A stretch of DNA of 64,000 nucleotides from an uncultured Flavobacteriaceae bacterium (GCA_947486785.1 CANKUU010000003.1:124001-188000); one strand, 5' to 3'; shown: positions 25,341 to 34,962, counted from the stretch's first letter. The notes: a model not told the origin generated them from the letters alone. A program made the numbers and translations.

Positions 25341-27122
25341 TTAGTTATTCCAAACACGTAATACTTCTGGATTGCTAGGCAAGCCATTTTTTTCAACATC
25401 TGGGGTGGCTAAAAGCTCAATTTTAGTAACCATACCATCTGATGCAGGTAAGTTAACAGCTTTAGTTTGATAACTGCTGCGGTGTGTTGGATTGTCGTTA
25501 TCTGGATTTAGCTCTAGGGGTAGCATCATGTATTTGATTTCACCACCTTGTGTTACTTTTAAAGTAACATCACAACCACCAGAGGGACAATAAATTTCAT
25601 CTGCTCTTGTTTTATCGCTTTCATTTTGCGGGTCAAAGATGTCTATCAGACCGCCAATGTAGGGTCCTATTGGTTTGTATACAATATTAGCCTGTGGTGT
25701 TGTAGTACTCACCCCAGCCATTACACTTATAATTTCAACATTTCGCTGCACCGGATACTGCACGCCATTATTTTCTACAATTGCACTATAATCACCTGTA
25801 GTCTCATCCCATTTTGCATAGTTATTGAGTTCTTCATTCCAAACTACGATCGTATTTTCAAGGTAATTTTGCATTTTTCTTTTACTGAATTGCGAAAAAT
25901 GTCTCATCAAAAAATCTGTTTCTTGGTCTCCTACGCCACCTCCCATCATAGGATCTTTTTTAAAGGTGCCTGCTGTACCACCCACCGAATTTTCTTGAAC
26001 AATAGGCGATAAAAATTTCATTTTAGCACGATCGAAACCCCAAGAAGGTCCTATATGAAAACCTAAATGTGAATCAGGTGGCGGAAAACCGAACATTTCA
26101 TTTTGATAAGGATAACCTCTTTCATTGTTTAAATGAGCTAGGCTATATGCGTGACCTAGTTCGTGATGCAATATACCAAGACTGTTTCCATTGCCTACAC
26201 CCGCAAAGCCTCCTGCTTGCCCTCCTGCAAAAACTCCGTAAATATTTATGTAATATAAAGCGTCTTTGCCATTTCTTTTGAAACCAGCTGCTGTCGATAA
26301 AGCGTGTGACCACTGCAATGCAGCAGCCTGTTCTCCATCAAAATTGACTCCAGTAATATCCTTATATTCTTGTTTAGTGCTAACGCGAGCAGCTATTGCA
26401 TTAACATCAGATCTTGGTGGAATAGTTAATTCTTCAAAAATAATATTGGGTACTCTGTTTAATTCAATATTAGAAGTTGGTATTTTTTCTTGCATTTCTT
26501 CTTTCCACCCAGCAGTGTAATCACCAGGCGATGATCTAAAATAATGAACATCAAACATGTTCATTATTATCTTAGAAGGCGCTCCAATGTTTAGGTCATT
26601 TAATTTCATCCGTTGAGATCCTCCGGTTATTGAAACCTTCAAACCTGGTTGTACCCATTCTTTAGGTATAACGGCTGTAAAACTATCGTCAAAAGAATGA
26701 GCAAGTAATCCGGCCTCGGCATCAAATGGCTCTAAATCTCCTGTTGGTGGATTTAATGTAATCGTATTTTTTTCAGAATTAAGAGATAATTCAACGGTTA
26801 CAGAATCCAAAGTTTTTTGTTCATTAGTAAGTATGTTAACCTTAAGCAATGCGTCTCTATTGCTCACTAGTCTAAAGAATTCACTTTCTGGAGATAATAT
26901 ATGTGATTGAGCAAAATAAACGGCATAGAATGATCCCTCTTCAATTTCTACATTATTTTCGTTTCCGTTTCCGTTTCCGTTTTCATTCTCATTTCCATTA
27001 CTATTACCTTCTTCAGTAGATGAATCGGGTGAAAAAATGTCGGAATCTTGTGAGCATCCTATGTTTAATAGCGCTAAGACTAAGAGTAATTTAAAGGGGA
27101 ATTGTAGGTTTTTAAGTGTCAT
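25341..27122 (-). CDS. M66-like zinc metallopeptidase, lipoprotein
   Basis: A 593-residue lipoprotein (lipobox LNIGC, Cys23). Residues about 40-57 form a Gly/Asn/Glu linker (GNENENGNGNGNENN) coded by repeated TTTCCG on the plus strand. The catalytic domain has HELGHAYSLAH (His320, Glu321, His324, His330), a metzincin-type HExxHxxxxxH. The surrounding GGFAGVGNGNSLGILHHELGH and the later PPDSHLGFHIGPSWGFD fit the M66 family, whose best known member StcE cleaves mucin-type glycoproteins. The residues after 450 contain a beta-rich C-terminal part (YCPSGGCDVTLKV). It should act on the cell surface on glycoproteins (inference from family). It has no obvious operon partner. Confidence 0.78.
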   Translation of the reverse strand: MTLKNLQFPFKLLLVLALLNIGCSQDSDIFSPDSSTEEGNSNGNENENGNGNGNENNVEIEEGSFYAVYFAQSHILSPESEFFRLVSNRDALLKVNILTNEQKTLDSVTVELSLNSEKNTITLNPPTGDLEPFDAEAGLLAHSFDDSFTAVIPKEWVQPGLKVSITGGSQRMKLNDLNIGAPSKIIMNMFDVHYFRSSPGDYTAGWKEEMQEKIPTSNIELNRVPNIIFEELTIPPRSDVNAIAARVSTKQEYKDITGVNFDGEQAAALQWSHALSTAAGFKRNGKDALYYINIYGVFAGGQAGGFAGVGNGNSLGILHHELGHAYSLAHLNNERGYPYQNEMFGFPPPDSHLGFHIGPSWGFDRAKMKFLSPIVQENSVGGTAGTFKKDPMMGGGVGDQETDFLMRHFSQFSKRKMQNYLENTIVVWNEELNNYAKWDETTGDYSAIVENNGVQYPVQRNVEIISVMAGVSTTTPQANIVYKPIGPYIGGLIDIFDPQNESDKTRADEIYCPSGGCDVTLKVTQGGEIKYMMLPLELNPDNDNPTHRSSYQTKAVNLPASDGMVTKIELLATPDVEKNGLPSNPEVLRVWNN

Positions 27123-27405
27123 TACGTATATTTAGGTTATTTTGAAACGCTTTTTCTACTTTTTTATTGCACACGAAAACATTTTTAAAAAATACTTTTC
27201 TGTAAAATTTAAAAGTATTTCTTTTAAATTTTATTTTGAGTATTTCGGCTAAGGCTTTTCATGTACTTGGTCCTAATTTTTAAAGTAGGTTAAATTTAGA
27301 AAAATAATATAGTGATTTCTCACGAAGCAATATAATGGTTTTTTGTTGAATAAATTAGCCTATTTATGGTTTAAAATGATTTAATTTCGTCAGATCAACC
27401 CACTT

Positions 27406-28227
27406 TTAAATTAAGTCGTTAACGGTTTTACGCAGCGCTACTAAATTATTTAATATGCGATCTAAGTGCTTTAAATGAAGCATGTTAGCTCCGTCACTTT
27501 TTGCGCTACTAGGGTCAAAATGTGTTTCCATAAAAAGACCATCTACGCCAGTTGCAATTCCAGCTCTTGCAATGGTTTCAATCATATCTGGTCGGCCACC
27601 AGTTACGCCAGATGATTGGTTAGGTTGTTGTAAAGAATGGGTAACATCTAAGACTACAGGAGCGTAATTTTTCATTGTCGGAATACCTCTAAAATCAACC
27701 ACCATGTCTTGATATCCAAACATGGTTCCACGGTCAGTAATCCATACCTTACTATTTTGAAAATCGGTTACTTTTTTTACCGCATGTTGCATGCTTTCTG
27801 GACTCATAAATTGTCCTTTTTTTAGGTTGACTACCTTTCCTGTTTTTGCAGCGGCAACAACTAAATCGGTTTGACGAACTAAAAACGCAGGAATTTGCAA
27901 TATATCCACATATTCGGCAGCTATGGCTGCATCTTGCTCAGTATGAATATCTGTTATGGTGGGTACCTGAAAAGTTTCGGATACTTTGCGCAATATTTTA
28001 AGCGCTTTTTCATCTCCAATTCCAGTAAAAGAGTCTACTCTACTGCGGTTTGCTTTTTTAAAACTACCCTTAAAAACATAAGGAATTTCAAGTTTGTCTG
28101 TAATCGTTACAATGTTTTCTGCTATGCGTAAGGCCATATCCTCACCTTCAATTGCACAAGGGCCAGAAAGAAGGAAAAAATTATTTGAATGGGTATGTTT
28201 TATTTGTGGAATTTGCCTTAACGTCAT
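27406..28227 (-). CDS. kdsA: 2-dehydro-3-deoxyphosphooctonate aldolase (KDO8P synthase)
   Basis: A 273-residue enzyme of normal family length. It condenses arabinose 5-phosphate with phosphoenolpyruvate to form KDO 8-phosphate, a precursor of the lipopolysaccharide core, in the cytoplasm. The sequence shows LSGPCAIEGEDMAL (20-33), FKGSFKKANRSR (53-64), KKGQFMSPESM, a ITDRGTMFGYQDMVVDFRG block and the final ETHFDPSSAKSDG. A minus-strand TATCTTTG box (28250-28243) lies about 15 bases before the ATG, which would give a very short leader. The gene stands alone, with the M66 gene 283 bases downstream. Confidence 0.97.
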   Translation of the reverse strand: MTLRQIPQIKHTHSNNFFLLSGPCAIEGEDMALRIAENIVTITDKLEIPYVFKGSFKKANRSRVDSFTGIGDEKALKILRKVSETFQVPTITDIHTEQDAAIAAEYVDILQIPAFLVRQTDLVVAAAKTGKVVNLKKGQFMSPESMQHAVKKVTDFQNSKVWITDRGTMFGYQDMVVDFRGIPTMKNYAPVVLDVTHSLQQPNQSSGVTGGRPDMIETIARAGIATGVDGLFMETHFDPSSAKSDGANMLHLKHLDRILNNLVALRKTVNDLI

Positions 28228-28366
28228 AGTTTAAATTTTACACAAAGATAATTTAAAGTTTGATAGCTGTTCTTTAGTGTTTAAAGACTTTTATCATAAA
28301 TTTAGTTTAAAATGATTTAAGTTGTGGGGTAAACTTGTTAGCTTTAGATTGTAATTGTTGTCTTAA

Positions 28367-28963
28367 ATGAAAAAATTAGCATGTTTGATCGTCATATTTT
28401 TAATCGTTTTCGGATGTTTGGGTTTTGCGCAAGGCAGAACCGAAACTAATTCTGGTGATCCTTTTGCACTAATTAATCTTGAGAGGCATCAGTTCAAATT
28501 CAATTTTTTAAGTCCTGGTTTTACTTATGAATTTGCAATATTTAAGGACCTAACCGCTTCAACAAGCCTTGGCTTTGGTGCTGCAACTTATAATGAGGGT
28601 TATGCTTTAGGTTTGGTTATGAACAACCGTATGCGATACTACTATAATTTAGGTTCTCGTCTAAAGAAAGATAAAATTGTAGCAGGCAATTCTGGAAACT
28701 ATATAGCCTTCGCTCAAGCTATTTTTTTTTCTCAGGTAAGACTAGCAACTAATATTAAAGGGGCGAGTGATTTTAATTTGGGATTTTATGGTTTGGTTCA
28801 TGGCATTCAACGTACTTACCCAAAAGGATTTAATTTTACTGCTGAAATAGGAGCAGGGTATTACAAAGGAGATGGAGTTTTTTCTGGGTTTGGCCCGCTG
28901 GTAAATATTAACATAGGCTGGGTCGCCACTAAGCGAAAGTCAAGAAAGCCGGTATTTCATTAA
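28367..28963 (+). CDS. Exported protein, probable small outer-membrane barrel
   Basis: A 198-residue protein with a signal peptide (KKLACLIVIFLIVFGCLGFAQG). The mature part alternates short amphipathic strands rich in aromatic residues and glycine (NRMRYYYNLG, FTAEIGAGYYKG, NINIGWVA), which suggests an 8-stranded barrel or a porin-like protein. A lipobox (VFGC) followed by LGFAQ is a weaker alternative reading. No family is recognised. It lies divergent from kdsA with a 139-base gap between the start codons. Confidence 0.6.
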   Translation: MKKLACLIVIFLIVFGCLGFAQGRTETNSGDPFALINLERHQFKFNFLSPGFTYEFAIFKDLTASTSLGFGAATYNEGYALGLVMNNRMRYYYNLGSRLKKDKIVAGNSGNYIAFAQAIFFSQVRLATNIKGASDFNLGFYGLVHGIQRTYPKGFNFTAEIGAGYYKGDGVFSGFGPLVNINIGWVATKRKSRKPVFH

Positions 28964-29312
28964 TTTAAACCATAGTATTTAATTTTTACAATTTAATTTA
29001 TTTGCCAAACCAGATCGTAATATAAAGAGATCACTACTTTAAAGAGCTTATTTCTCTTAACTAAGTGTAATAAGAAGCAAATTATTGGATATATCTTTGT
29101 TTCTAAAGGCTAGTTTCTAGCAGTCATAAACCATAAAGATGTTTTTGTTTGCTTGAAAGGTAAAATGGTTTTTTGGAGGTTAATTTTGGTAAAGAAATCA
29201 GATTTATTTCGTCTACTCGAATCGCTTGTCTAATTTTCAAATGAATATAAGTGCCTTAAAATCAGTAATATTAAAATAATATAACTTTGTCGAATCAACA
29301 GAAAAATAGCAG
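28964..29312. other. Gap of about 400 bases before typA
   Basis: AT-rich with many stops in all frames. Apart from the typA promoter at its right end I see no feature. No clear terminator for the upstream gene was found. Confidence 0.5.
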
Positions 29313-29320
29313 TATCTTTG
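29286..29320 (+). promoter_or_regulatory. typA promoter
   Basis: A TTTG (29286-29289) and a strong -7 TATCTTTGC (29313-29321) are 23 bases apart. The start of transcription would be near 29327, about 38 bases before the ATG. Confidence 0.7.
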
Positions 29321-29364
29321 CGCGCTGAAAATAGTGTTTATTTTGCTATTTAAAATTAAGAATT

Positions 29365-31164
29365 ATGCCAGTTACAAAAAACATTGCCATTATTGCCCAC
29401 GTCGATCACGGAAAAACAACCTTGGTTGATAAGATTATGTATCATTGCCAACTTTTTCGCGAGAATCAGAATACAGGTGATCTTATTCTTGATAATAATG
29501 ATTTAGAACGTGAGAGAGGAATTACGATTACTTCAAAAAACGTTTCTGTAGTTTACAAAGAAACTAAAATTAACATTATTGATACACCTGGTCACGCAGA
29601 TTTTGGTGGTGAAGTAGAGCGTGTTTTAAACATGGCTGATGGTGTTTTGTTATTGGTTGATGCTTTTGAAGGACCTATGCCTCAAACGCGTTTTGTGCTT
29701 CAAAAAGCAATAGACCTTGGTTTAAAACCTTGTGTGGTTATTAACAAGGTAGACAAAGAGAATTGTACTCCAGATGAAGTACATGAAAAGGTTTTTGACT
29801 TGATGTTTGAGTTAGGTGCTGAGGAGTGGCAGCTAGATTTTCCGACGGTTTACGGCTCCGCTAAGAACAATTGGATGAGCAATGATTGGAAAGACGAAAC
29901 TGAAAATATTGAGCCACTATTAGATATGGTGGTTGAGCATATACCAACTTTTGAACCAAAGGAAGGAAATACTCAATTGCTAATTACCTCTTTAGATTTT
30001 TCATCTTTTACAGGCAGAATAGCTATAGGTAGATTAATACGAGGAGGTCTTAAAGAAGGACAGCAAATTTCTTTAGTAAAAAGAGATGGAAGTATTGTAA
30101 AATCTAAAATTAAAGAGCTTTTTGTTTTTGAAGGTTTAGGGCGTAAAAAAGTACAAGAGGTAATTACTGGTGATATTTGTGCCCTAGTAGGGGTAGAAGG
30201 TTTTGAGATTGGCGATACGGTTGCAGATTTAGAAAACCCCGAGGGCTTAAAAACAATTGCTATTGATGAGCCTACTATGAGTATGCTTTTTACTATTAAT
30301 GATAGTCCGTTTTTTGGTCAAGATGGTAAATTTGTAACATCGCGTCATATTAAAGAGCGTTTAGAGCGTGAGTTAGAAAAGAATTTGGCTTTACGTGTAA
30401 ATGAAACGGATAGCGCAGATAAATTTTTAGTATTCGGCCGTGGGGTATTACACCTTTCTGTTTTAATCGAAACAATGCGTCGCGAAGGCTATGAGTTACA
30501 AATAGGACAACCACAGGTAATTATCAAAGAGATTGATGGTGTTAAATGTGAGCCTATTGAAAGCTTAACTATAGATTTACCAGAAACAGTTTCTGGTAGA
30601 GCGGTTGAAATGGTATCTATTCGAAAAGGAGAGATGACCAGTATGGAAGCAAAAGGAGATCGAATGGTTTGTGAATTTTTAATTCCTTCAAGAGGTATTA
30701 TTGGTTTACGTAATCAATTGTTAACTGCTACAGCTGGTGAAGCAATTATGGCTCATCGATTTTTAGAGTATCAACCTATGAAAGGGGAAATTCCACAAAG
30801 ACAGAACGGTTCTTTAGTTTCAATGGAAAAAGGTAAAGCAATTCCTTATTCTATTGATAAATTACAAGACAGAGGAAAGTTTTTTGTAGATCCAGGAGAA
30901 GATATTTATGAAGGTCAGGTAATTGGTGAAAATTCAAGAGGTGATGATATGACCATCAATATCACTAAAACTAAAAAACTTTCAAACGTTCGTTCTTCAG
31001 GTGCAGATGATAAAGCGAAAATTGTACCAGCGATTAAATTCTCTTTAGAAGAAGCCTTAGAATATATTCAAAAAGATGAGTATGTTGAGGTAACTCCTAA
31101 TCATCTGAGATTACGTAAAATTCACTTGACAGAAGTAGATCGAAAGCGTAACAAAATTGCTTAA
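29365..31164 (+). CDS. typA: Ribosome-associated translational GTPase TypA/BipA
   Basis: A 599-residue GTPase of standard length. G1 is AHVDHGKTTLVD (11-22), G2 lies in ERERGITI, G3 is DTPGHADFGG, G4 is NKVDKEN and G5 is GSAKNN. After the G domain come two beta-barrel/EF-G-like domains and the TypA-specific C-terminal region (SRGIIGLRNQLLTATAGEA). The protein binds the ribosome and helps 50S subunit assembly and growth under stress such as cold. It has its own promoter and terminator, so it is monocistronic. Confidence 0.97.
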   Translation: MPVTKNIAIIAHVDHGKTTLVDKIMYHCQLFRENQNTGDLILDNNDLERERGITITSKNVSVVYKETKINIIDTPGHADFGGEVERVLNMADGVLLLVDAFEGPMPQTRFVLQKAIDLGLKPCVVINKVDKENCTPDEVHEKVFDLMFELGAEEWQLDFPTVYGSAKNNWMSNDWKDETENIEPLLDMVVEHIPTFEPKEGNTQLLITSLDFSSFTGRIAIGRLIRGGLKEGQQISLVKRDGSIVKSKIKELFVFEGLGRKKVQEVITGDICALVGVEGFEIGDTVADLENPEGLKTIAIDEPTMSMLFTINDSPFFGQDGKFVTSRHIKERLERELEKNLALRVNETDSADKFLVFGRGVLHLSVLIETMRREGYELQIGQPQVIIKEIDGVKCEPIESLTIDLPETVSGRAVEMVSIRKGEMTSMEAKGDRMVCEFLIPSRGIIGLRNQLLTATAGEAIMAHRFLEYQPMKGEIPQRQNGSLVSMEKGKAIPYSIDKLQDRGKFFVDPGEDIYEGQVIGENSRGDDMTINITKTKKLSNVRSSGADDKAKIVPAIKFSLEEALEYIQKDEYVEVTPNHLRLRKIHLTEVDRKRNKIA

Positions 31165-31181
31165 ATAGATTTAATTCATAA

Positions 31182-31220
31182 AAAAAAGCCCCAAACTTAA
31201 TTTCAGTTTGGGGCTTTTTT
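31182..31220 (+). terminator. typA terminator
   Basis: A stem of GCCCCAAACT (31188-31197) with AGTTTGGGGC (31205-31214), extended by A-T pairs, is followed by TTTTTT. It starts 18 bases after the stop codon. Confidence 0.92.
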
Positions 31221-31432
31221 GTTTTTATTTAGGTAGTTTAATCTATTGATTTACAGGCATTTTTTTTTGAATAAACCACACCAAATATAGATCTATAGTT
31301 CAACAAGTGAGGTAGTATGTGTTTAGCTATGATACCAAGATTCAACAATTTATAGCACAGATTTTCTTTCATATTACAAACAGAAGATTTTAACCTTTTT
31401 TCATTCGTTTTATACAAGGTGATTTGGGCTAA

Positions 31433-31582
31433 AGAGAAGTGACATATCATGGAACTATGGTAAATGCCTTTGGTTTGGTAGAACAGCTCAACGGTAATAT
31501 AGATTATCAGTTCTTTAGCCCGATTCATCATGGTAATGAGCGTCTTGGTAGCTATAGGGATGACAGTAAGACTCGCTGCTAA
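31433..31582 (+). pseudogene. Degenerate coding fragment, no start codon
   Basis: A frame bounded by stops encodes a protein-like segment that includes YHGTMVNAFGLVEQLNG and FFSPIHHGNERLGSY. After the stop the same frame continues HAKTRDIDNLQ before another stop. It has no proper start and the surrounding 700 bases contain several broken frames. This looks like the remains of a lost gene. The family is not recognised. A 115-codon frame on the opposite strand (31238-31585) overlaps it and is less convincing. Confidence 0.3.
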
Positions 31583-31673
31583 CATGCCAAAACTCGCGAT
31601 ATCGACAACCTACAGTAAGTTTTGTTCTATTCTTGGTAGCTTCACATACCGGAGAAGCATAGTATGGTGATAG

Positions 31674-31838
31674 ATGTCACCTGTTACTAGAGTCAACTTT
31701 CATACCCTACCAACGAAAAGCTTTCATGAGAATGTGTGGTTGAAGCTACCGTCAACTAAAGATCATTTGCAATGTCTTGGGTATAAAACACCTCGTAGCA
31801 AGTATTTTGAAATGGAAAAGGCACAATATATCCTTTAG
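31674..31838 (+). pseudogene. Short coding-like fragment, possibly a transposase tail
   Basis: A 54-codon frame contains HENVWLKLPSTKDHLQ and ends LGYKTPRSKYFEMEK. The LGYKTP element resembles the C-terminal segment of DDE transposases of the IS3/IS481 type, but the catalytic part is absent and no inverted repeats are visible. This is a weak assignment. Together with 31433-31582 it suggests a decayed insertion or gene between typA and the glucokinase gene. Confidence 0.25.
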
Positions 31839-32073
31839 CAAAATGCACCACGATACAAAAGCCAGATTGGCAGGGGCAGATGCCATATAAACGGCCATGT
31901 GAGCAGCAGGTTCTCTTGCGGAATCATCGAGATTGGAAGGAGAATGACAAGGGGCCTACAGTAGGTGGCCTAAACAAAAATTAAAAACAGCAACAGGGGA
32001 TAATAGGCTTCAAACCTCACCAAAATCAAGTTTCAAATCCATAGTACTGAAAAATGGTCTTGCATAAACATAA

Positions 32074-32109
32074 AAAATGCCCCAAAAAATAAATCCAGAG
32101 GCATTTTTA
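32074..32109 (-). terminator. Probable terminator of the glucokinase gene
   Basis: AAAAATGCC (32074-32082) pairs with GGCATTTTT (32101-32109) around an 18-base loop, and A/T runs flank both arms. It lies 60 bases after the restored stop of the minus-strand ROK gene. The region 31839-32073 between holds nothing else that I can support. Confidence 0.55.
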
Positions 32110-32168
32110 ATAAATTCTATTTTTAAAAATTGGGTTACTCTTTAAGGTGCCTATTAAGTAGTATTTCG

Positions 32169-32904
32169 CTATTGTAATGCTGCCGCGGCAGCACCCACAA
32201 TACCAGCGTGATTTCTCAATTCAGCCGCAATTACTGGGGTTTCTATGGTAATACATTCTTTAAATTTATCAAAATCTTTAGAAGCGCCACCCCCCCAAAA
32301 TAATTAAATTTGGTGCGATAATAAGTTCAACATATTTTAGAAATTTATTAAAGCGTTTTCCCCATTCTAAATACGAGAGGTTGTCTCGAGTTTTAGCAGA
32401 ATCTGCAGCCCATAGCTCAATTTTCTTAAATTTCTTATAAGGTATTTGCCCAAGCTCAAAATTTGGAATTAATTCGCCATTTAAAAAAGCACTACTTCCA
32501 AGCCCGGTACCAATAGTAATCATTACGACAAAACCTTTTTTGCCTTTTCCTATACCATAATTCATGCTTGCATAGCCAGCAGCATCAGCATCGTTTACAA
32601 CGGTAGTAGGCAATCCTGTTGCTTTACTAAAGAGCTCTACTACGTTTAAACCGAGCCATTTTTTATGTAGATTACCGGGAGATTTGCAGATGCCGTTTTT
32701 TATAACTGTAGGGAAACCTATACCTACTGGACCTTTGTGGTCAAAGTGTTTTACAATTTTAGCGACTACCTCGGCCATATCTTTGGGCTTTCGTCCTTCG
32801 GGGGTTGGTATCCTATGTCTTTTTGTGGTCATTTCTCCAGTTTTGGAGTTTACTAAAGCACCTTTTATACCAGATCCACCTATATCTATTCCTAATACTT
32901 CCAT
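32169..32904 (-). pseudogene. ROK-family polyphosphate glucokinase-like gene, frameshifted at a G7 run
   Basis: From ATG 32904 the protein begins MEVLGIDIGGSGIKGALV, the phosphate-binding loop of ROK/ASKHA sugar kinases. It continues with VGIGFPTVIKNG, VVNDADAAGYASM (catalytic Asp) and VMITIGTGLGSS, which match the polyphosphate/ATP glucokinase (PPGK) group that phosphorylates glucose. At 32290-32296 the coding strand has seven G. Reading all seven sends the frame to a stop after ILGGWRF (stop near 32278). With six G the frame reads ILGGGASKDFDKF, includes the conserved LRNHAGIVGAAA and ends at 32169-32171. So the gene is full length except for one extra base. It may be a real inactivation, a phase-variable site or a sequencing error. 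Confidence 0.85.
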
Positions 32905-33005
32905 GAGCTGTTTTAACAATTCGATAGTAAAAGTAACAAAATCTTTTGTGAGCTGTTTACCTAATCGTTATTGAACTTATTTTCTTGTTTTAAAATTAGC
33001 GATAC

Positions 33006-33821
33006 TTAATTTAATTCTCCCTTTTCTTTTAAAAAATCAAAAATTATTTTATCCACTTCAGATACTTTTTCTTTGTCGCTATAATTTAGCCAAACCATTT
33101 CTTCAATTTCTGAATTTGGGTTTAAATCACCAATATAATTTGCTTTGTAGCAGCGCATTCTAACTAAAATTCCTTTTTTATGATGGTCTGCCTGAGCTTC
33201 AAAAACACCCATAAATTGTAAAGAGGATAATTGAATTTGTACGCTTAACTCCTCTTTTATTTCACGAGAGAGTGTTTCTGCGTCGGTTTCTCCGTCTTCT
33301 CTCTTTCCTCCAGGAATATAGAAGCAACTTCTACCTTTGCTTCTTGTACTTAGTAGTTTTCCGTCAACTAAATGAATCCATGCAATTTTATCAATAATCT
33401 GTTCCGAGGGCTCAACGTAATAGTCGATTGAGTTTAAGGAGTGATTAGGATCGATACGATCTAAAATAGCATCAATAAATCTTCCAAAAGAATTAAGAGT
33501 GTTCAACTGTTTATTTCTGCCTAATGCACTAGAGATAGTTTCATCTCGGTTACCGAATTTATACCCCATTTTATTTATCCAGATCGTATTTAGTAATTGA
33601 GCCATAAGTACATTGCCTAATTGGTCTATTGAAATGGCAATTTGAAGTAGGTATGTGCTAAGTCCCCCAATACCCTTTTTGAGTATCGATTTGCATAGGC
33701 CAAAGATAAAACCAAGAGGAGCGGTAATGATTAAAAGAATTATAGAGATAACGAAAAGTAGAATACCAATTGCTGGGTGCCCTTTTTTTGTAGCAGGATA
33801 GCGTTGTGTTTTTATTGACAT
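33006..33821 (-). CDS. Membrane-associated Nudix hydrolase
   Basis: A 271-residue protein. The N-terminal 60 residues hold one or two hydrophobic spans (IGILLFVISIILLIITAPLG and a following weaker one). Residues about 135-265 are a Nudix domain with the box GKREDGETDAETLSREIKEE at about 175-194. The usual Gly after EE-x is a Ser (ELSV). Nudix enzymes cleave nucleoside diphosphates linked to another group. The substrate is not readable here. Membrane attachment is unusual for the family. It stands on the same strand as the glucokinase gene, with about 100 bases between them. Confidence 0.8.
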   Translation of the reverse strand: MSIKTQRYPATKKGHPAIGILLFVISIILLIITAPLGFIFGLCKSILKKGIGGLSTYLLQIAISIDQLGNVLMAQLLNTIWINKMGYKFGNRDETISSALGRNKQLNTLNSFGRFIDAILDRIDPNHSLNSIDYYVEPSEQIIDKIAWIHLVDGKLLSTRSKGRSCFYIPGGKREDGETDAETLSREIKEELSVQIQLSSLQFMGVFEAQADHHKKGILVRMRCYKANYIGDLNPNSEIEEMVWLNYSDKEKVSEVDKIIFDFLKEKGELN

Positions 33822-33935
33822 AATTTACAAGGATGCTTTAAATTTTACTAAAGTCTTACTTTAAAGCTAAATTTTAAAACGTTAGTTTTAATTTTTGTTT
33901 AATTAGTCTAATTTTGACTTAAAAATCATAATAAT

Positions 33936-34532
33936 TTGAATGATTTAGGTAGTTCTATATTGTCGACAGCTTTGTTGTTATTTTTTTTGATGGACCCCTT
34001 GGGTAATATACCCGTTTTGTTATCTGTTTTAAAAGGTATTCCGCCAAAACGGCAACGATTCATTATTATACGCGATTTACTGATAGCACTTGTCATATTA
34101 ATAATTTTTCTTTTCGCAGGTGAGCGAATACTTAATTTCTTGCATCTACAAAAAGAGTCTGTAACAATTGCTGGTGGCATAATACTTTTGATAATTGGTT
34201 TACGATTAATTTTTCCAAACCAAGATGGAGTTATGGGAAAACAACCAGGTGGAGAGCCATTTATTGTGCCAATTGCAATACCAATGATTGCTGGCCCATC
34301 AGTTTTAGCAATGTTAATGTTGTTAACTCAGAATAGTGATGATCCAATTCAAAATTGGCTTTTTGCCCTTTTGTTAGCTTGGGGTACTGTCGCTATCATA
34401 TTATTATGTGCACCTTTCTTTTATAAAATATTACGAGAAAGGGGTTTGCACGCGATAGAAAGGTTAATGGGTATGATTTTAGTGATGATGGCAGTACAGA
34501 TGCTAATAAACGGTATAAAAATACTTTTTTAA
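33936..34532 (+). CDS. MarC/YhgN-family integral membrane protein
   Basis: A 198-residue protein with six hydrophobic segments, normal for the MarC (NAAT) family. The start segment FFLMDPLGNIPVLLSVLK and the later GLRLIFPNQ, PIAIPMIAGPSVLAMLMLL match the family. The function of MarC proteins is unsettled and some may move amino acids. The only start that covers the first span is TTG 33936 (reading NDLGSSILS). An ATG at 33990 would remove half of the first span, so the TTG is preferred. Confidence 0.83.
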   Translation: MNDLGSSILSTALLLFFLMDPLGNIPVLLSVLKGIPPKRQRFIIIRDLLIALVILIIFLFAGERILNFLHLQKESVTIAGGIILLIIGLRLIFPNQDGVMGKQPGGEPFIVPIAIPMIAGPSVLAMLMLLTQNSDDPIQNWLFALLLAWGTVAIILLCAPFFYKILRERGLHAIERLMGMILVMMAVQMLINGIKILF

Positions 34533-34748
34533 CAACACATGGTTGCATTTGTATCTGTAATTGGGTTAGCAGTAAATTAAATTGCATTGATTTTTAGTTT
34601 CGCCGCATTGCGTTACTAATTTTATATATCATTAAATTAATCAACACATTCGAACGATTTTGTTTTGATAATTTTAGAAGCTTTTTGTTTTTACTAATAC
34701 CAAGGTGAAATAGAACCAGGGTTTAGTTTTTTATTTTTAGAGTAATTT

Positions 34749-34961
34749 TTAAATATAATCGAATACTAAAAAGTAATTTAAATCATCTTTTGTGGGTACT
34801 TCTACCACCCTCTCAACATCCTCTATCTTTTCAGCCTCTTTTATTTTGGTTTTAATACGGGAGCATAAAGAGATTATTGCTAAACAGCTCGCAGCACGGC
34901 CTATATAAAGGAGCGATAGGAAATATGCAGCAATTAGTAAATTCTGTAAATCGGTTTTAAA
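34749..34961 (-). pseudogene. Coding-like fragment without start codon
   Basis: A 70-codon frame between two stops encodes a hydrophobic stretch (LLIAAYFLSLLYIGRAA) followed by a charged tail (KTKIKEAEKIEDVERVV) and ends LNYFLVFDYI. It looks like the tail of a membrane protein, but no ATG, GTG or TTG precedes the hydrophobic part. It could be a gene remnant or use a rare start. The rest of the 34533-35023 gap holds only the terminator at its right end. Confidence 0.3.
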
Positions 34962-34962
34962 T

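Noticed and set aside
25626-26520. Three overlapping plus-strand frames (128, 70 and 84 codons)
   Set aside because: They are shadows of the M66-like gene on the minus strand.
31238-31585. 115-codon minus-strand frame
   Set aside because: It overlaps a more protein-like remnant on the plus strand and the typA terminator region. No family is recognised.
31620-32040. Possible group II intron or structured RNA
   Set aside because: No domain V sequence or reverse transcriptase part could be found.
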